Shown piece after piece: positions 20,880 to 33,189 of a DNA stretch of 64,000 bases. The notes under the pieces were generated by a model, which had not been told where the DNA came from, made no database searches, and saw nothing but the letters and a program-made list of their open reading frames with translations. Origin of the DNA: Tenrec ecaudatus (lineage: Eukaryota; Chordata; Mammalia; Afrosoricida; Tenrecidae); assembly GCF_050624435.1 (NCBI RefSeq), contig NC_134531.1:252850812-252914811 (forward strand), in the 5' to 3' direction. The stretch's first letter is position 1, and each line of letters begins with the position of its first letter. Both the position numbers and the translations under genes were made by a program.

Positions 20880-23500
20880 ATCTGTGTTCCAATGTTCATT
20901 GCGGCACAGTTCACAATTGCAAAGAGCTGGAAGCAACCCAAATTTCCATCAACTGACGATTAGATTAAAAAACTGTGGTATATACATACAATGGAGTACT
21001 ATGCATCACTAAAAAGCAGTGATGAACGTCTGAGGCACATAGCGGCATGGGAAGAACTGGAGGAAATCATGCTAAGCGAAGTAAGTCAGGCACAAAAGGA
21101 CAAGTACAACATGAGCCCGCTGAGGTAAGTATTAAAAAATTTTTTAATGCAAAAGTGGCATAGGGGAAAAAGCTACTGTATACAAACATTTCTGGGGTGA
21201 AGACTGTGTAGTATGGCAGAGAACAGACCAAAACCAGGGATACACATGGTAGACAACGGTGGAGGAGGTGGGGAAAGGAAAATAAAAGGATGAATATAAG
21301 GAAGAAAAGGGAAGTGGGGGCATGGGGCACTAATCAACCCAAGGGGAGGGTATTGTTTATATCTCCACAGGGAAAGTGGGACCACACCACAACCCAGTGC
21401 TGCAAGGTGTAAATGCAATATCCCAGCGTGGAGTAGGGAACCAGTGGAGAGGTCTGGGAGGCTGGCCCCAGCACCAAAAATTAAGTGGATTCCTGTCCCT
21501 TCCCCGAAAAGAATTTGTTTCAAAGGATGACATTGATTCTGCAGCTCCAGGAGATGGACATATCTGATCAGAGCAGACGGGAGAAGATGAAGGGGCAGGA
21601 GGAGACAGTAGAACACAGCCTGGCCCACCAGGCCATGAGGATGATGTTCCTGAGTAGAGCAGCCAGTCCACAGAGAGAACAACATGGCTGGTCCTACTAT
21701 GAAACATGATGCCCCTCAGTGACTAAGGGCGATACAGGGGACAGCACTGGAGACACAGTGTGGGAATTGCACCTGACCTGATCCCACCACACCGAGGCAA
21801 AGCACTGGGGGAGTGCAGCGGAACAGCAAGGGAATGGAGTGGCAAGGTCCCCAGGGAATGCTGAAAGTGGACTTTGGGGCCAGGGCGTGGTGCCCCAACA
21901 GACTGGACTAGAAAACGCTCCTAAGGGCCAGCAAATGATCTGTGAACGAACTACAAGTCTTTTTTGTGAAGTGTTTTGTTTTGTTCTTTGTCAGTGGTTT
22001 GTTTTTGTTGTTTTGTTGTCTGGTTGTATACTGTTGCTTTGTTCTCCTCTGTCTTGTTTTCCTGCATGTTAGTGCCTCCACAGGTCTGTCTGAATAGGAC
22101 AGACTGGATGAACTATCTGGAGGAAAAACAATGGGACAGACAGTTCCGGGGGGACAGACAGTTTTGGGTGGGGGAGGGGGAGGAGGGTAAGGAAGTGGTG
22201 TTAATAAACAGAGGGCAAGGGAACAACATGGGACCCAAAATGGTAGTGAGGGGGGAGTGGCAGGCCTGGTGGGGAATCATCAAGGGTAAGGTTGCCTAGA
22301 GAAGAGGTATAGCTATAGCCCAGGTGGGGACACAGCATGGTGGTGAGGCAGGAGGAAAGTCAAGGGAGATGGAGGAAGGAGCTGGGAGTCAAGGGGCATT
22401 TATGGAGGTCTAGACAAAGACATGTACATGCAAACATATATATGAGGATGGGGAAATAGATCTAAGTGTCTACATTTATAGGTTTAGTATTAAGGTGGCT
22501 GAAGGACCTTGGGCCTCTACACAAGCACTCCCTCAATGCATGAATACTTTCGTTTATTAAATTGGCACTCTATGATGCTCACTCTCCCGACACAACTGCA
22601 GAAGCCGAAGTGGGTGAACAAGTAAATGTGGTGAAGAAAGCTGATGTTGCCCGGCTATCAAAAGAGATAGTGTCTGGGGTCCTGAAGGCTTGAAGGTGAA
22701 CAAGCGGCCATCTAGCTCAGAAGCAAAAATGCCCACATGGAAGAAGCACACCGGCCAGTGCGATAACGAGGTGCCCAAGGGACCAGGTATAAGGCATCAT
22801 GCAAAAAAAAAAAGAGTATATGTATGTGTATATATATGTATATACCATATTGAATGAAGGGGGAAGTGCAGAGTGGAGACCCAAGGCCCAAGTGTCGGCC
22901 ACTGGAGATCCCCTCATACAGGGGTTTAGGAGAGGAGATGGGTTAATTAGGGTGCGAGGTAGTACCGATGAAGAACACAGCTTTCCCCCAGATCCTGGAT
23001 GCTTCCTCCCCCCAACTACCATGATCCGAATTCTACCTTGCAGGGCTGGATAGGGCAGAGGCTGTACACTGGTACATATGAGGGCTGGAGGTACAGGAAA
23101 TCCAGGGTGGATGATACCTTCAGGACCAAGGGTGTGAGGGGCGATGCTGGGAGAGTGGAGGGTGAGTGGGTTGGAAAGGGGGAACTGATTACAAGGATCC
23201 ACATGTGACCTCTTCCCTGGGAGAGGGACAGCAGAGAAGGGGGGGAAGGGAGACTCCGCATAGGGCAAGATAGGACAAAATAACGATGTATAAATTACCA
23301 AGGGCACATGAGGGAAGGGGACGCGGGGAGTGTGGGGAAAAAAAAGAGGACCTGATGCAAAGGGCTTAAGTGGAGAGCAAATGCTTTGAGAATTATTGGG
23401 GCAGGGAATGTATGGATGTGCTTTATACAATTGATGTATGTATATGTATGGATTGTGATAAAAGTTGTATGAGCCCCTAATAAAATGTTTAAAAAAATAG
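20880..23500 (+). mobile_element. L1 3' end with a very long 3' UTR (sense)
   Basis: Starts in the end of ORF2 ('ttcattgcggcacagttcac', 'aatggagtactatgcatcac') and leaves coding sequence near 21127. It then runs about 2.35 kb to 'cccctaataaaatg' at 23476-23490 plus an A-rich tail. The 3' UTR contains G-rich purine tracts, one internal repeat unit (22560-22800), a short TA tract, and the conserved tail 'atacaattgatgtatg'. Two other copies (16674-17779 and 51505-53362, both antisense) share this architecture, so it is one family and not a chance chimera. Confidence 0.85.
22166..22187 (+). other. G-quadruplex motif in L1 3' UTR
   Basis: Four runs of three or more G separated by one- to two-base spacers. 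G-rich purine tracts with quadruplex potential are a known feature of mammalian L1 3' UTRs. Confidence 0.6.
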
Positions 23501-23511
23501 AATTCCCACGT

Positions 23512-24142
23512 AACCACATTCTTTATCATTCCACAATTACTAATATCTTGTAGTAGTGTGATACATTTGTCAAAATTGATGCACCCATATAATACAATAT
23601 CATAACTATAGTATGTAGTCTCCATTAAAATTAGTTCTTTGTGTTGTACAACTCTATCTATATGAGTTTTGACAGATGCATGCTATTGTAACTACCATTA
23701 CAATATCATACAAAATAGTTTCATTGGCCTAAAACTATCCACATATTCACCCATTTTCCTTTCCCTTTAAAGCACTGGCAAACACTGATCTTTTCAATGT
23801 CTATATTTTTGCCTTTTCTGAAATGTAATTTAGTTGGAATTTTACAATGTGCAGTGTTTTAAGTTGGGCTTCTTTCACTTAGCCATATGCATTTAATGTT
23901 CCGCTGTGTGTGCATGTGTGTGTGTTTACTATTATGGCTCTATTGTTTCATTGCTGAACAATATTCCATTTCGTAGTCCTACCACACTTTGTTTATCCCT
24001 TTTCCTACTGAGGCCATTATGAAGAGAACTGCTATAAACATTCCAGTAGAGTTTTCTGTGTGGACATACACCGTTCATCTCATTTGGATAAATACCTAGG
24101 ATCATGATCGCTGGATCACATGGTAAGACTTTTAAAACTAAA
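23512..24142 (-). mobile_element. Old L1 3' end (antisense), left part
   Basis: Classic antisense L1 terminal sequence of an old mammalian type: 'gttttgacagatgcatgc', 'gaaatgtaatttagttgg', 'tgctgaacaatattccattt', 'gctataaacattcc' and 'ggatcacatggtaagac'. It continues at 24300-24480 after an AfroSINE. The frame 23932-24162 is only a shadow of it. Confidence 0.72.
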
Positions 24143-24145
24143 TAT

Positions 24146-24295
24146 GATCTGTTCAAAACCACCCAGGAATTCTGTGGAAGAGAAGGCCTGACAATCTGCT
24201 TCCATGAGGATTACAGCTAAGAAAACTCTTTGAAGCAGTTTACTCTGTGAGCACATGGAGTCACCATGAGTCAAATCAACTTGACAGCAACTCAG
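24146..24295 (+). mobile_element. AfroSINE inserted in old L1
   Basis: A diverged plus-strand copy: 'tgttcaaaaccacccagg', 'aatctgcttccatgaggatt', 'agtcaccatgagtcaaatc', 'aacttgacagcaactcag'. It separates two parts of the same antisense L1. Confidence 0.6.
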
Positions 24296-24299
24296 ACAT

Positions 24300-24480
24300 G
24301 CTTAAATTTGTAAGCACCTGCCCTGAGTCCTCAGGCTGCATCACCAGCAATGAGTGAGCATTTCCTCTACTCCTCATCCTTCCCAGGATTCTTCCTCAGT
24401 GTTTTCGATTTCACATGTGTAGTAGCATTTTATCGTTCTTTCAATGTGCAATTCCTCAGTAACATATGATGTTGAGTTTC
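24300..24480 (-). mobile_element. Old L1 3' end (antisense), right part
   Basis: 'ctcatccttcccaggattc', 'gtgcaattcctcagtaacat' and 'atgatgttgagtttcttatc' continue the antisense L1 from 24142. Confidence 0.65.
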
Positions 24481-25004
24481 TTATCATGTGCTTGTTTGCC
24501 AGCTGTACATTGCTTGTATGGGGTCTTGCTCATCAGTTTGTACTGTCTCCTCACAATTTGCCTGTCACTTATATAGTCATAGGGATTTTATTTGGTGTAA
24601 GGATCATGTGACAATACACCCTTGTAGCTCAAATGTAATGCTCACTCTCCAAACTTTGATTGGGACTGGTTGTCCATATTTAGTATAACTCTCTAGTAAT
24701 ATTAGTAACTGTTAGTTTCTGTGTTGCCTTTTTGTGTTGATAATCTCTGGTGCTGATATAGTGCTTGAAATTGGCAAGATTTAAAAATGTTTTCTGAATT
24801 AATTCTTGTAAAAACGTTATTGAATATCTGTTTTAATTCTTATTTTGAATTAAGATTTAGCAGTTGTGTTTCTTTCCCTTGAAAATATTGCTGCTTCATT
24901 TGGTTGCATTCTGATATATTTTAATATTTCATATGCCATGTGCACCTTTTCCTGGATAATTCAGAAGAAGTATTTTGTTGTGGTTGTTTTGCCTTTTGCT
25001 GCAT
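24481..25004. other. Unassigned DNA downstream of the OR pseudogene
   Basis: AT-rich and unassigned. It may include further diverged L1 text. In the orientation of the receptor pseudogene this is its 3' flank. Confidence 0.4.
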
Positions 25005-25999
25005 TTAAATCATTGAGCCAGAGTAGCTGTCATTTGTTTCTGACTTTCCTGAGATTTCATCTTCAGAACTTTTTAAGACACTTATTACTTCCTTATTTCT
25101 CAGGCTATAAATGAAAGAATTTAGTAAGGGAACTACAATTGTAAACAAGATAGCAGCTGGTATATCTTGGTCTCCTTCTTCCAGCAAGTTTGGTCGAATG
25201 TACATGAAGAAAATAGAGTCATAGTATAATGAGACGGACAGTAAGTGGGATGCACAGGTAGAGAAGGCTTTGGCTCTTCCCTCCTTGGATTTCATTTTAA
25301 AAATAGTGAAAAGGATTAAGACATAAGATATTAAGACACTGCCTATACTGAAGACTTGAATTGATCCTGAAAAGATAAATAATACTAGTTCATTGGTATA
25401 AGGGTCAACACAGGAGAGTCTGTATAAAGGAAGAATATCACCAAAAAAAGTGGTTAATTTGATTAGCTCCACACAAAGCTAGCCTAAATAAAAGCCCCAT
25501 ATGAATCATGGAATGCAGATTTCCAGCTATGAAGGCCCCTGTGGTCAACTGAATGCAGGGTTGCTTTGACATCATGGTGTGGTACTGCAGTGGACTGCAT
25601 ATGGCCATGTAGCCAGGAGAAAGCAGTCTGCAATTTCCACAGTGCAAAAAAAATAGAATTGTGCCATACATTCTTAAAGTGAAAAATTCTGTCCTCATCA
25701 AAGAAGTTCTGTAACACTTTGGGGGTAATTCTACAGGCACAGCAAGAATCCACAAGAGCCAGTTTTCCCAGGAAGATGTACATGGGTGTGTGCAGATGGC
25801 GCTCCATGGAAATCAACACCACCAACCCAAGATTGCCCACCATGGTGATCAGATAGACGACAAAGAACACCACAAACAGCAATGCCTTTAACTCTGGGAG
25901 ATCCATAAATCCCTTGAGGATAAACTCATTTTTCATTATATCATTTTCATCAGTCCTTCCTGACTTATCTATTGAGAAAAAATTGTTTGATAAATGCAT
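25005..25999 (-). pseudogene. OR5K: Olfactory receptor pseudogene, OR5K-type
   Basis: A single-exon class II odorant receptor relic, which if intact would be a seven-helix GPCR of the olfactory neuron membrane. The first segment (25484-25999) carries '[20 protein letters not shown]', TM1 '[11 protein letters not shown]' and '[17 protein letters not shown]'. The reading shifts near 25690 into the frame 25438-25755, with '[13 protein letters not shown]'. It shifts again at an A/T run (25443-25449, one base too long) into 25005-25472, which has '[10 protein letters not shown]' and '[14 protein letters not shown]'. The DRY motif is lost with about four residues deleted before MAIC. The usual start ATG appears as AGG eight codons before the MKNEF methionine, and the N-glycosylation site reads NDI. 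The C-terminal half most resembles OR5K receptors from memory. No second receptor gene is visible in the window. Confidence 0.9.
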
Positions 26000-27084
26000 G
26001 CTGATTTATAATATGCTCAATTCACCTGTTGAAATTTTTCTGGCCCAGAACAGAAAGAAACGTTCTCTATTATTCTGCCCAGTGTCCCCTGGATTTTGTG
26101 CATGCACTATTCTGGGAAGAGGCACTCTTCTATTGCTATTACCTATTTAGCATTTTTTCACATCATATTTTGAAGAACAACATGATTGAACTCAAAGATG
26201 ACTTTTAAAATCTTGAGAGGAATATTCAAAACAGAAAAATTCATCTGGGTGAGGTGGGTAAAGCTGAGTTATTATTTAAGTCATCAAAGGATTATTATTA
26301 AACTATTTCAATGCTTGCATATATGTTGTATAGTTATATTTAAAGACCAATTTCAGATGCAGATGCTTAGCAATATAATATCTATGAATTTACATTTATA
26401 AACAAATTGCTTTGCAGTGAGGAAGGATTATATATAAGACTTCAATGCTTTTTATACTACTTACAGGATTAGGAGGCACAATAATGTGGATGGAAACAGA
26501 GATTTGAAAAAGTAGAAGAAAACAATGCACAGAATAGCTGTGCCAACCCCCTTCCCTGGTATTTGTAAATAATGCTGCCTCCATGTAAACTTACACATGT
26601 CTGTTAATGAAGAAACGCTACCCAGAAATGGAGAACTCTGAAATGTTGAAAGTGATACAGTAAATTATAAAGCTATGTCAAAAACATAATAAAATCAAAA
26701 GTTCAACTTAAATAGGGAAATTACTTACAATAACTATGAGGAAGGTTCAAAGAGCTTATGTAAATTACTAAGAATACTAGAAAACAGGTAAAGAACAGGA
26801 AGAGAAAAATATCAAAATAAATATAGTTTCAAATTAATCAGTTGTATCTAGTTTTATGACTAGAGAAACTGTTATAAAATTTCATGAAGATATTTGATTT
26901 GCCAAATTTTCCCACTTGTAACTCCTTTTGTCCAATAAATTTGAAACATGGGCAATTTAATTACTTGGATTCATTACTTCTTTGGTTGGAATTAAGTTTC
27001 CCTGTTGCACTTTTAGAAATTTTGGGCTTCATTGGGCCTCCTTGCACACACTTCCTCAGTACAATAGCACCTTGCCCAGCTAAA
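26000..27084. other. Unassigned DNA upstream of the OR pseudogene
   Basis: AT-rich. This would be the promoter side of the minus-strand receptor relic, but I see no defined element. The frames here are short and featureless. Confidence 0.4.
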
Positions 27085-28212
27085 CAGTCATTCCATGATA
27101 CCCACCTTCCCGATATGATCGCTGAAGACAGGCGTGTGCATAAGCAAACATGGTGAAGAAAGTTGATGGTGCTCGGCTATCACAAAGACATAGGGGTCTT
27201 GAAGGCTTGAAAGCAAACAAGCAGCCATCTAGCTCGAAGCAAGAAAGCCCACAGTGTAGTAGCACACAGCCTAAGTGCATACAATGTGTTGAACGGACCA
27301 GGTAGCAGACACCAAGGAACAAAAACCATCATTGTGTGATCACCTTCCTCACATAAACACTGAAGACGAATGTGTGCATAAGCAAGTGTGGTGAAGAAGG
27401 CTGATGGTGCCCGGCTATTAAGAGATATAGCATTTGGGGACTTAAAGGCTTGAAAGTAAACAAGCGGTCATCTAGCCCAGAAGCAGCGCATGGAAGCAGC
27501 ACACCAACATGTGTGATCATGAAGGGCAGAGGGGACCAGGTTTCAAACAACAAAGGCAGGGGAAAAAAAAATCACATCACCGTGAATGAGGTGGGAGCGT
27601 GATGGGGACCCAATGCTCATCTGTAGACAACTGGAAATCCCTTGCAGAAGGGTAGTGGGGAGGAGATGTGCCACTTGGGGTTCAGTGTAGCAACAATGAA
27701 ATTCAAAACCTTTCTCTAGTTCTTGAATGCTTCTTCTCCCCCCAGTCCCCCCAATTATCATGATCCCAATTCTGCCTTGCAGACCTGGTTAGACCAGAGA
27801 CTGCACAGTCGTGCAGTAGGGATCTGGAAACACAGGGAATCTGGGAGTGATGGACCCCTCAGCACCAGCGGTGAGAGTGGCGATTCCGGGAGGGAAGGGG
27901 GTGTAGAAATGGAGAACCGATCTCGGGGATCTATGTGTAGCCCCCCTCTCTGCGGGATGGGCAATGGGAAGGTGGGTGAGGGGAGATGCTGGGCAAAATA
28001 ATAATTTATAAGCTATTAAGGGTTCAAGGGGCAGAGGGGATCGGGGAGGGAGGGGGAGGGAAAAAAGGAAAACGAGCTGATTCCAGGAACCCAAGTGGAT
28101 GGCGAATTTTGAGAATGATGAGAGCAATGAATTTATAACGGTGGTTTATTGAATTGATGTATGTATGGATTGTGATAAGAGTTGTATGAGCCCCAATAAA
28201 ATGATTTCTTAA
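27085..28212 (+). mobile_element. L1 3' UTR (sense) with two internal repeat units
   Basis: Begins with two copies of the internal unit: 'gtgcataagcaaacatggtg' near 27136 and 'gtgcataagcaagtgtggtg' near 27374. It proceeds through 'gtcccccaattatcatgatc', 'tggagaaccgatctcgg' and a G-rich tract, to the tail 'gttgtatgagccccaataaa' near 28180. It is 5'-truncated within the 3' UTR. Confidence 0.82.
28043..28060 (+). other. G-quadruplex motif in L1 3' UTR
   Basis: Runs of 4, 3, 5 and 3 G separated by single A bases, a compact match to the four-run quadruplex pattern. Confidence 0.65.
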
Positions 28213-28214
28213 AT

Positions 28215-28320
28215 AAAAGAAAAGGCAATATATGTATAAATGTGCTCGACACAATGGATGTATGGATTAATATAGGAGCTGTAAGAGCCACAATAAAATG
28301 ATATTTTAAAAATTCAAAAA
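28215..28320 (+). mobile_element. Second L1 3' tail (sense)
   Basis: A short extra tail directly after the first: 'tgtataaatgtgctcgacac', 'aatggatgtatggatta', 'agagccacaataaaatg' and an A-rich end. It is more diverged than the copy to its left. Confidence 0.7.
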
Positions 28321-28831
28321 AAAAGATAAATTTTGTCCTTACTTGCCAATTTTTTGCCAATTCTTCTTTCAGTTCTGCAACCTCCAGTGGAAACCTACAG
28401 TTGAAGAAGTCTTGAGATATGGTGAAATAGGAACTGCTATTCAATATTGGTAGAAGTATAAATTGTTACAATCGTAGGATAAGAATTTGGGATGAGTAAG
28501 GGAATATCTATGGAACAAAAAAGTTCCAAAATATTATTTTGTGTGTAGGCACGAGGGCGGGAAAGAAGAAAATAGTTGGTCAAAGTGTTAGGTTTAGTGA
28601 TATGGTTGTTATTTGTAGAGCTTTTGCATTGTATAAGGTACTTTAAGTAATCTAGAGATGATTTAAAATAAAGTATATGAAAAGATGTGCCTAGGTTACA
28701 TGCAAAGAGGATATCTTATTTAAGATATATTCCTGGGTTCTGGAATCCAAGGAAGTTCTCAAATCGATCCCCTGCATGAGACCACTGTCGGGAGAAAAAC
28801 AGAAAAATCAAAGCATTCCTATCAAACACGG
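28321..28831. other. Unassigned DNA
   Basis: No gene or repeat recognised. Confidence 0.4.
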
Positions 28832-28950
28832 GAGAAATGGCTCTGTGAATTCTGAGACTGGAACCCTTCTCAGCAGAGTGGCAGGTGGTTTCGAACGGCT
28901 GACCTCGTAGTTAGCTGCGTAACTCATAACAACTACACCACCATGCTTAA
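28832..28950 (-). mobile_element. AfroSINE fragment
   Basis: Minus-strand: 'ggctctgtgaattctgag', 'ggcaggtggtttcgaacgg', 'ctgacctcgtagttagctg' and 'aactacaccaccatgc'. Confidence 0.7.
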
Positions 28951-31017
28951 TTCCTGTGATGCCAACTGCCAGAATTAAAAATACTTAGATGTTTCGACAG
29001 TATTCTAAGACTATGATACTCATATTATTAAACGTTCATATTCTTAATAACTTTCCATTATCAGACTCTTACATTTGTCCTTAAAGTGTTGTAAGCCACA
29101 AGAAAATGTTTTATTTAAATCTACCTAGTCAACTTAAGGATCAGTATTCATTGAATAAGGTTCCTGTCCAGGATCAATACTCTCTTCACAAATACACACG
29201 GGCACACACACAGCCATAGAGTTAAAAAGCTTACCTTACAACACCACCACCACCAACAAAAAAAGCCTAGCTGTGTGGCCTGAATTGTGTGGTTTCTAAG
29301 AGGAGCTAAGGATTCTAGAGAGATTTAAGACAAATATTGCACGTGTAGTTTCCCCAAGATAATTCTGTCTCAAATCTCAGATTATTTGAGGCTGACACCT
29401 CTAGGAGAGAGTGTAATGAGTAATCACCTGAATTTACCTAGTACTATATATTTTTTAATTAAATGACTTACCCCGGTCTACTCAAAGTTAAAGAATATAT
29501 ATCATCATTTGAAGTCTATACAATTTGACTTTGTTTTTCATTAAGGGCCTTAGCCAACCGAAATTGAAGTCCCACAAGGTGAGAAGACTGCATGCAGGTG
29601 TGTCTGTTGATTACAATGGTTCAGGCATAAGTGAACTTTCCGCTGATATTTTATTTCTGTGTTAAATAAGAAACGGGAAATAAGAAGTTCTCTAAAATTA
29701 TATCAGGGAATGAAAAGTGTAATTTTAAATAAGAGCCCTTGTTTATATAATTTAATTTAGAGGTAAATCTATTACACAAATTTTAAATACTTTTTTATCA
29801 TAAAAACTGAAAAATCTGTTTCCTTAGTTATGTTATGCTTTGGCAAACCAGATTGTTCAAATATGTTTCAAAAATACTACTACTAGACTCTATCCTATTA
29901 TGAAAGTGTGATTTTACCTATTTATTTTTGGATAAATATATGTTTCTCTTGAATTTAGAAATATAAAAATAAATTGTCATGTTTATTGCTTACACTATTT
30001 ATTAAAAGTTAAAGGTCGTATTTTAGGAAACGTGAAAGATTGAAAAGTAAGAATCATAAGAAAAAGCAAAATCTTAAAAACTTAGAGAAATAAATATCTG
30101 CACATTAATATTAAAATCAAGCTTAAGTATGTTCTCATCTGATTATCGCTAGTAAGAGTTTTATACAGGCCAGTTGGTTGCTGCCTGATATTAAATTTTA
30201 AAGTAGAGCAAGAAATAAAATTCTATCATCTGAATCACTTAGAAGAGTGTTTCAACCAACAGGTCAATGGTAATATTTATGCAATTGGTAGAGAATAGTT
30301 TAAAAGTGCACACTAATTCTAAGGGGATTTTCTTGGCATTGACACCGTAGTACAGCCTGAGACCTAATTCCCTGAACATTACAGTCATGCTAAATTGGAA
30401 CAATTAAATGTATCTTTGGGAACTAGAAAGTAAGACAAATGCCTATTTCTAAACAGTTTCTAAGACTCTTATTTTGATTTTCATTCATTTGAGTTAATAG
30501 TTTTTGCCTTTATCGTCATTCAGAATATAATTGAAAGGGCAAAATTCCCTCAGGGTTGGTTAGTGGAACCTTCCTAGAAGCAGAAACAGGTAGAATTGGA
30601 TGCCTCGGATTGGTGTGAACAAAGGTGGGAGAGCAGAACTTCTACAAGTCCAGTGTTTGTAGGATTAACATACAATTTCTGAAATCTTTCTTTGAACTTA
30701 TAGTTCTAATGTCTTTATACATTGGTTGATGAATCTTTAAGTTGTCTTGCAAATCTAAAAGAAGTTCTTGAAAAGCTCATTTCCTCAAAATACTTTTGCT
30801 TTTAGGAAACTCCCATCATTTAAGGTATAATGGTGGCCGGTTGCCTATCAATCATACATCTCATTTTGCTTGGCTAATGTCTTAGTTTCCAAGGCAACTG
30901 AAACAAGCAACCACCAAGTGAATGGCTGAAAGAAAAAGAAATGTGCTATTGCATACCTTCAAGATTAGAAATCCCAGAGCAGCCAATATTAGGCCTCAAG
31001 TAGAAGGCAAACGTTTT
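28951..31017. other. Unassigned AT-rich DNA
   Basis: About 2 kb without a supportable feature, apart from short CA-rich (about 29195-29215) and CAC-repeat (about 29243-29260) tracts. Confidence 0.4.
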
Positions 31018-31128
31018 AAGAATGATGATGGCAACAAATGTGCATATGTGCTTGACACAATGGATGGATGTATGGATGGTGATAAGAATTGTATGAGCCC
31101 CCAATAAAATGATTTTTAAAAAAGAAAA
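31018..31128 (+). mobile_element. L1 3' tail (sense)
   Basis: A short 5'-truncated terminal copy: 'aatgatgatggcaacaaatg', 'cttgacacaatggatgg', 'gtatgagcccccaataaaatg' (in part) then an A-rich end. It creates the artefactual frame 30922-31107. Confidence 0.78.
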
Positions 31129-33189
31129 AGATTAGAAATTCTAACAAGCTGAGCTTAGGGCTCTGCTCTCTGCAGAGGGAGAAAGAGGAAGATCCTTTCT
31201 TATCTCTAAAGCACCTGGAAGCTCCCGGCATCCCTTTACTGACATGAGGACTTTAAGTACATCCTTGCCCCCTCTTCTCACAACCATTTTCTTTTTGGGT
31301 CTGACTCTCATCTGTCTCCATGTCTTTTTTCCATTGTATAAGGGCACCCAGTAGATTGGATGAGGGCCTACCCTATTCCAGTGTTTCTACATATCTCTCT
31401 GAAACACGATAAAATCCATAACAGTAACTACTTAAAATGGTAACATTTATTTAGTTGAAGGAGTTTGGGGGATAAATAATTTTTTTAATGAAGGGTGTGT
31501 GTAGATGGGAAATAGAAATTTTATGTCATCCATATTATGTTTCAGACCCTTATTAATCATATAAGTTTAAAATCTCAAATGACAATTGAATATAAAAATT
31601 GTGTTTTTAAGACTGAAGATTATGAGTCATCAAAGCCATGGGACTGAATTTCATGACCTTGGGAGAGTGGGAAGATTGAAAAGCAAGGGTGACTGGAACA
31701 GAGCCCTCTGATAGTCTGAAGTCTAGATTTGACCAAATTGCACAACATACAGAATGCCTCCTGGGCGGAGAATGTGCTGGTGTAGAAATGAGAGAATCAC
31801 CCTGGAAAAGATGAAGTCTGAATGTCAAATCAAGCTATTTTATTTTGACAGTAGACTCTGAATAAATGTAAGTAAAGATTGTTACACAAACCCAAACAAA
31901 CTGAGTTTGATAAATGTTGGTTTCCTTTTCTGACCCTACCTGACTTGTTTATCAGGAGTAGATAGATAATGGTCATAACAATGCTTAGCATAGTGCTCAT
32001 AAGCCACAGTAATTCAAAGCAGTATAAGGTCCAATTCCTGCTTGCTATGACTTCTTGCTATGCAGAGTCATATAAATAAATCACTATCATTCAAAGTGAT
32101 AAATATGTAATACAATCATACACAGAAAATCAATGGAGTAAATGTAAGGAATGATTTATTTTGTTCTTGGAGCATTATCACATTTTCTGCAAGATCACTG
32201 CTTTTACATAACGAAATAGCACTACAGCTGAGCAGTGCAGAGCAAGTCTCCTTGTGGCAGAAGTAAGTGTTTACAGTCCCCAAACATTTCCCCAGGTACT
32301 CCTGTTCCCCTTGGGAAGCAGTCATGACTGACACCAAAACCATGGTGACCCCAAAGGTGTGGCTTTCCCGTTCACTCTGGCTCCAGAGAAGACTAAGAGA
32401 CATGAGTTGAATAGCCATCCACTAGCCCCGGTGACAACCATTGGGAAGTAAACAGCCATTGGGAAATAAATTCAGTAGTGAGATCCATATAGCAGAATCC
32501 TCTTTTCTCCAATGAGAAGGCAAATTGATGATGAAATTGACGTCCGGTGAACTTGTCCAGGTTATGAGCAACTCACCACTAGCTAGCTGTGGTTCCTTTT
32601 AATTGTTTCTATTCCAGATAGTAGACTGTAATACAAATGAGTGAGGAAGTACTATTGAAATCATCTTGAACCCACTATATTAATTTCAAAGGGAAATAAC
32701 ATTTAAATAGTGGCATTTTATTATTAGTTACACATTAATTGTGATATATCTCATAACTCAACATTGTGGCAGATCAGGGTGTTGAAATAATATGAGGACT
32801 ACTGGTTTTGATGATCTGGTTTGTATGAGTGAATTGTTTCCTGTAGTGAGATTCCTGTAGTGAGATCCTCTTGACTCGAGTGTCTACAAACCTGCCTCTG
32901 AGAGGTTGGTACTATCTTGTTAATAGTTACCTGGAAGTCCAGGCATGGCTCAGCCCCCAAAGATCCATGTCTAGAAAGACCATGAGAAACAGAAGCTCAT
33001 TTTTTTCTTGTCTGAGGGCTTAGCTTTGTCCTCGTGTTACTGGCATTAGGAATATCCAACTCATCAGAAGAGATTCCAGTCTTAGCCAAAAGGATATACT
33101 CATATCTTAAATAGAGCAATCATATTCAAATCTCTACAATTAAGATAAACATCCCAGAAACACAAATTAACCAAACAAAACAATAAAAG
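31129..33189. other. Unassigned DNA
   Basis: No gene recognised. The minus-strand frame 32116-32418 (100 codons, starting MAIQLMSLSLLW) has no recognisable family. Two small local duplications occur: 'ttcctgtagtgaga' twice at about 32838-32866, and 'cattgggaa(g/a)taaa' twice near 32439-32471. Confidence 0.4.

Noticed and set aside
22717..23625. A 302-codon minus-strand frame, the longest in the window, as a gene
   Set aside because: It lies entirely antisense to an L1 3' UTR plus flank, uses low-complexity P/S/L-rich text from C-rich DNA, and its parts recur in other L1 copies. Kept only as a finding.
24866..25114. Plus-strand 82-codon frame next to the receptor relic
   Set aside because: It overlaps the end of the minus-strand olfactory receptor pseudogene and is a shadow of it.
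32116..32418. 100-codon minus frame as a small secreted protein gene
   Set aside because: No recognisable family, no supporting signals, and a length expected by chance in 64 kb.
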